Both the position numbers and the translations under genes were made by a program. Below the pieces are notes generated by a model, which was given only the letters and a program-made list of their open reading frames with translations, had not been told where the DNA came from and searched no databases. Of a DNA stretch of 64,000 nucleotides, positions 61,398 to 64,000 are shown piece by piece. The stretch lies in NCBI GenBank assembly GCA_947380295.1, contig CANCQK010000014.1, forward strand, positions 1-64,000. Reading direction: 5' to 3'. Position 1 is the stretch's first letter; every line of letters starts with the position of its first letter. This DNA comes from Bdellovibrionales bacterium. Its GTDB lineage: Bacteria > Bdellovibrionota > UBA1018.

Positions 61398-62464
61398 ATT
61401 TCAACTGCCCTTCTCCAGTCATCTAGCGCCTTAAGAACCATTTCTGGGCGATGGTCAGGCCACACTCTCCGCTTGACTTGAGGCAATTTTAAAAAATCAG
61501 ATGGGAGATCCAAGTTTTGAAGGACAGGCAACATCCAAGTCGAGTGAGGAACCCGGCTCTGCACCTGACTAGAAATCAGAAATTCCAGAAAGGATTGTGC
61601 CAAGACTTTCTGCTGCTGAGATTGAAATGAGCCCTTCACCAGAGAAGCTCCCTCCACTTGGAAGGGCTGCCCCTCGTCAAAGACCACTGCTTGGTAGCGT
61701 CCACCTTCTCCCCGCGACTGGTGATAGGCCTGGCTAGTGAGATAACTCCAAACTGCGACCGCCTCTCCCTTCACAAAAAGACTATATGATGAATCCCAAC
61801 TGGGCGCCAACGTCAGCCACTGGGATCGCAACTTTTTCCAGTAGTCAGTGACTGAGTCACCTAGGATAGCTCGAGTATAAAGCAAGAAAGTCAGACCGGG
61901 CGTCGAAGTACGCGGGTCTTGCAACAAGAAGTGCCGAGACCATTTAGGGTCTAAAAGATCAGAAAGAGAATGAGGAATAAGCAGTCCCTCACTCTGAAGT
62001 GCGGTCTGATCCACGATCCAGCCTAGCGGACCAAAATCATAGGGAACAAAACCCGACCCCAACTTTAAATCGGTCTGTACGCGCTGGTATCCAGAGGGCA
62101 GCCAACTCCCCCAATCCTCGAGATAGGGCTGAGCCCGAGCAAAAAGGTATTGATCAAGCCCAAGAATGACCTGGGCAGAAATCTGACCCCGCCGAGCATC
62201 GATCTCTAAACGAGTCAAAAGGGCCCCGGCATCAGGCTGGGTAAGAACCCGAATTTTGCACTGACATTGCTTTTCAAATAGAGGAATGATGACCGAGCCT
62301 AAGCCGGATTTACCGACAAAGCTGCGGTAAGTTGAAATCGTTAACTCAGTTGCCTGTGATGAACTCGGCGAAGAAGTCCCCCCTGGAGACATCCAATGAG
62401 CCGCAAGCCCCAAAACTAAAACGAGGCCAATTGCCGCGACGAGATGCCACCGAACAGACTTCAT
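61394..62464 (-). CDS. thiB: Thiamine-binding periplasmic protein
   Basis: 356 residues with an N-terminal membrane/signal segment (about 8-26). ThiB-type features: TISTYRSFVGKSGLGSVIIPLFEKQCQCKIR, QVILGLDQYLFARA, VPYDFGPLGWIVD, LLQDPRTSTPGLTFLL, SLFVKGEAVAVWSYLTSQAYH. Binds thiamine or its phosphates outside the inner membrane and passes them to ThiP. No thiamine riboswitch is visible in the short gap upstream or before the 62888 gene. Confidence 0.85.
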   Translation of the reverse strand: MKSVRWHLVAAIGLVLVLGLAAHWMSPGGTSSPSSSQATELTISTYRSFVGKSGLGSVIIPLFEKQCQCKIRVLTQPDAGALLTRLEIDARRGQISAQVILGLDQYLFARAQPYLEDWGSWLPSGYQRVQTDLKLGSGFVPYDFGPLGWIVDQTALQSEGLLIPHSLSDLLDPKWSRHFLLQDPRTSTPGLTFLLYTRAILGDSVTDYWKKLRSQWLTLAPSWDSSYSLFVKGEAVAVWSYLTSQAYHQSRGEGGRYQAVVFDEGQPFQVEGASLVKGSFQSQQQKVLAQSFLEFLISSQVQSRVPHSTWMLPVLQNLDLPSDFLKLPQVKRRVWPDHRPEMVLKALDDWRRAVEM

Positions 62465-62471
62465 TGGAGGG

Positions 62472-62888
62472 TTAGTCTACCAACTCAGGACTTTTTGGCC
62501 CCCCCCCTTTGCTTGGAAGGGGTTCTGTTTTGGCGTCAGGCTTAGCTGGATGATCTTCAATAGGCCGGACCTCGGACTTGGGCTTGAGCAGACGGACTTT
62601 ATTGACCCGCTCATCGGCATCCGTTTCAAATCTCCAAAGGATTTCGCAGTTTTGCAGGTGGGTGGTCGTCTCTTCTTGATTTGAATTAATGTGAACAATT
62701 CCATTTTCATAGAGAATGACATCTGCATGATCGACGTACGTGCCTTCTTCGCCTGGGTAAAAGAAAATTACCCGCATCGCCGGTCCCTTTTTAATCACTT
62801 TCATAGGACTCTCTTCTACCTCGGGTTTCTCGATGAATCCAACCCAGGATAATAATTTTTGGATACTCCATTCCGTTTTTTCGAACAT
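62472..62888 (-). CDS. Conserved-type small protein of unknown function upstream of thiB
   Basis: 138 residues. A beta-rich centre (RVIFFYPGEEGTYVDHADVILYENGIVHINSNQEETTTHLQNCEILWRF) resembles a small sensor or phosphonate-type fold, but no family is recognised. The C-terminus is Pro/Lys/Glu-rich. It precedes thiB by 7 bases and is likely in the same transcript. ATG at 62888. Confidence 0.6.
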   Translation of the reverse strand: MFEKTEWSIQKLLSWVGFIEKPEVEESPMKVIKKGPAMRVIFFYPGEEGTYVDHADVILYENGIVHINSNQEETTTHLQNCEILWRFETDADERVNKVRLLKPKSEVRPIEDHPAKPDAKTEPLPSKGGGPKSPELVD

Positions 62889-62980
62889 CCGTACCTACTC
62901 CTTATCACCATTCATAAACTATACTCTACAGCGCCAGCAAGTCAGTTGCCAGAAATAAGCAAAACAGTTAAATAGAGCCC

Positions 62981-63931
62981 ATGGGACCGACTTTAGCAAG
63001 CACTGTGAACTTAGATTTATTTGAAGAAATCAAACGGCTCAAAAAAGAAAAAAATGCCGTTATTTTAGCCCATTACTATCAGGAGCCTGACATTCAGGAC
63101 ATCGCTGATTTCGTAGGGGACAGCTTGGAATTGGCTCGGGCGGCTCAACGATCTCAAGCGGATCTCATCCTTTTTGCTGGAGTCCATTTCATGGCTGAAG
63201 GAGCAAAGATCCTGAATCCCGGTCGAAAGGTCATTCTGCCCGACCTCCGCGCGGGGTGCTCACTTTCAGACAGTTGCCCCCCTGCTGCATTTGCTCGCTT
63301 CAGAGCAAAATATCCGGATCACTGGGTCGTCTCCTACATCAATTGCTCGGCTGCAATCAAAGCTCAAAGCGACGTAATCTGCACCAGCTCGAACGCAATT
63401 AAAATTGTTGAAAAAATTCCACGTGACCGGGGAATCATTTTTGCACCAGACCGGAATTTGGGCGCCTATGTCGCAAAAAAAACCGGCCGAGATTTAATTT
63501 TATGGCAAGGCACCTGCATCGTTCATGAAACTTTTTCTGAACGCAAAATCATCGCACTCAAGGTCCAACATCCAGACGCTCAGCTCATCGCTCACCCCGA
63601 ATGCGAGCCATCGCTCCTTGAGCGAGCTGAAGTCATCGGCAGCACTTCCGCATTGCTTGCTCACGTGATTTCTAGCCCGATTCAAAAATTTATCGTCGCT
63701 ACTGAAGAAGGCATTCTCCACCAAATGAGGAAAAAAGCCCCTGGAAAAATTCTCATTCCAGCGCCCCCTAATCAGAACTGCGCTTGCAATGAATGCCCCT
63801 TCATGAAACTCAATACGCTCGAAAAAGTTTACCAAGCGCTCCGCGACGAAGCTCCCGAACTCACCCTGTCGGACGACCTCAGGGAGAAAGCTCTCAAACC
63901 CTTACAAAGAATGCTGGACTGGTCTGTATGA
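62981..63931 (+). CDS. nadA: Quinolinate synthase A
   Basis: [4Fe-4S] enzyme condensing iminoaspartate with DHAP, first committed step to [28 protein letters not shown] and [12 protein letters not shown] near the N-terminus; cluster cysteines in [16 protein letters not shown] / GTCIVHE and CNECPFM ([17 protein letters not shown]). 316 residues. Overlaps cinA by 4 bases (ATGA). Confidence 0.96.
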   Translation: MGPTLASTVNLDLFEEIKRLKKEKNAVILAHYYQEPDIQDIADFVGDSLELARAAQRSQADLILFAGVHFMAEGAKILNPGRKVILPDLRAGCSLSDSCPPAAFARFRAKYPDHWVVSYINCSAAIKAQSDVICTSSNAIKIVEKIPRDRGIIFAPDRNLGAYVAKKTGRDLILWQGTCIVHETFSERKIIALKVQHPDAQLIAHPECEPSLLERAEVIGSTSALLAHVISSPIQKFIVATEEGILHQMRKKAPGKILIPAPPNQNCACNECPFMKLNTLEKVYQALRDEAPELTLSDDLREKALKPLQRMLDWSV

Positions 63932-64000
63932 TCACCTCAATCCTGAATCGAGACAACAAAGCCGCAATCCTTGCGATTGGAACAGAACTCACCACCGGAC
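63928..64000 (+). CDS. cinA: CinA-like competence/damage-inducible protein, N-terminus (partial)
   Basis: Starts at ATG 63928 overlapping nadA and runs off the window. The visible 24 residues contain [13 protein letters not shown], the beginning of the MoCF/CinA domain. CinA proteins recycle pyridine nucleotides (NMN deamidase), fitting the nadA neighbour. Only the first residues are available. Confidence 0.7.
   Translation, partial: MITSILNRDNKAAILAIGTELTTG

Noticed and set aside
62465..62980. Thiamine (TPP) riboswitch before thiB
   Set aside because: Neither the 7-base gap nor the region before 62888 shows the conserved CUGAGA and downstream elements.

Overview
This 64 kb window is an ordinary chromosomal segment of a Gram-negative bacterium. 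Evidence for the cell type: beta-barrel outer-membrane proteins, lipoprotein signals, an IHF-alpha protein, and the order rpmI-rplT-pheS-pheT-ihfA typical of Proteobacteria. The combination trpS-scpA-scpB-rluB, IHF, KamA-type aminomutase, many secreted low-complexity proteins and frequent TTG starts points to the Bdellovibrionota / former Deltaproteobacteria-Oligoflexia area. That assignment is inference; no rRNA marker is present. Coding density is high, most genes sit in tight operons with ATGA overlaps, and no insertion sequence, prophage or CRISPR array was seen.

Layout. 1-3.4 kb: trpS end, scpA-scpB (chromosome condensation), a pseudouridine synthase and an initiator tRNA. 3.5-8.8 kb: a PAS histidine kinase with a response regulator, a Met-rich secreted/outer-membrane protein, a protein of the mitochondrial carrier (SLC25) family, and a CBS-receiver fusion. 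8.9-14.7 kb: a GT39-like glycosyltransferase and the biotin operon bioB-bioF-bioDA (bioD and bioA fused). 14.7-22.4 kb: ferredoxin, an acyltransferase, a large orphan helical protein, an EEP nuclease/phosphatase, and a lemA-TPM-membrane protein cluster. 22.4-28.3 kb: ECF sigma factor and the shikimate operon TPR-aroE-aroC-aroK-aroB-aroQ, in which AroQ is fused to a signal-peptide-like segment and a beta-barrel. 28.5-32.4 kb: a secreted AGQK-repeat protein, DedA, KamA and a secreted Gly-rich protein. 32.5-41.1 kb: tRNA-Val, ihfA, pheT, pheS, rplT, rpmI and infC, with a PQQ-propeller lipoprotein gene in opposite orientation between rpmI and infC. 41.3-49.4 kb: nadE, ndk, sucD, sucC, mdh and icd (TCA cycle and NAD). 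49.6-64 kb: acyltransferase, metG, thiamine ABC transporter (thiBP together, thiQ 6.8 kb away), a DUF4143-type ATPase, secreted proteins, BAX-inhibitor family protein, a HepT/MntA toxin-antitoxin pair with a downstream serine hydrolase, nadA and the start of cinA.

The functional core is biosynthesis: biotin, chorismate, NAD, lower TCA cycle, translation. The accessory signals worth attention are the mitochondrial-carrier homologue with a bacterial signal peptide, the AroQ/outer-membrane-protein fusion, the secreted AGQK-repeat protein, and the HepT-MntA-hydrolase operon.
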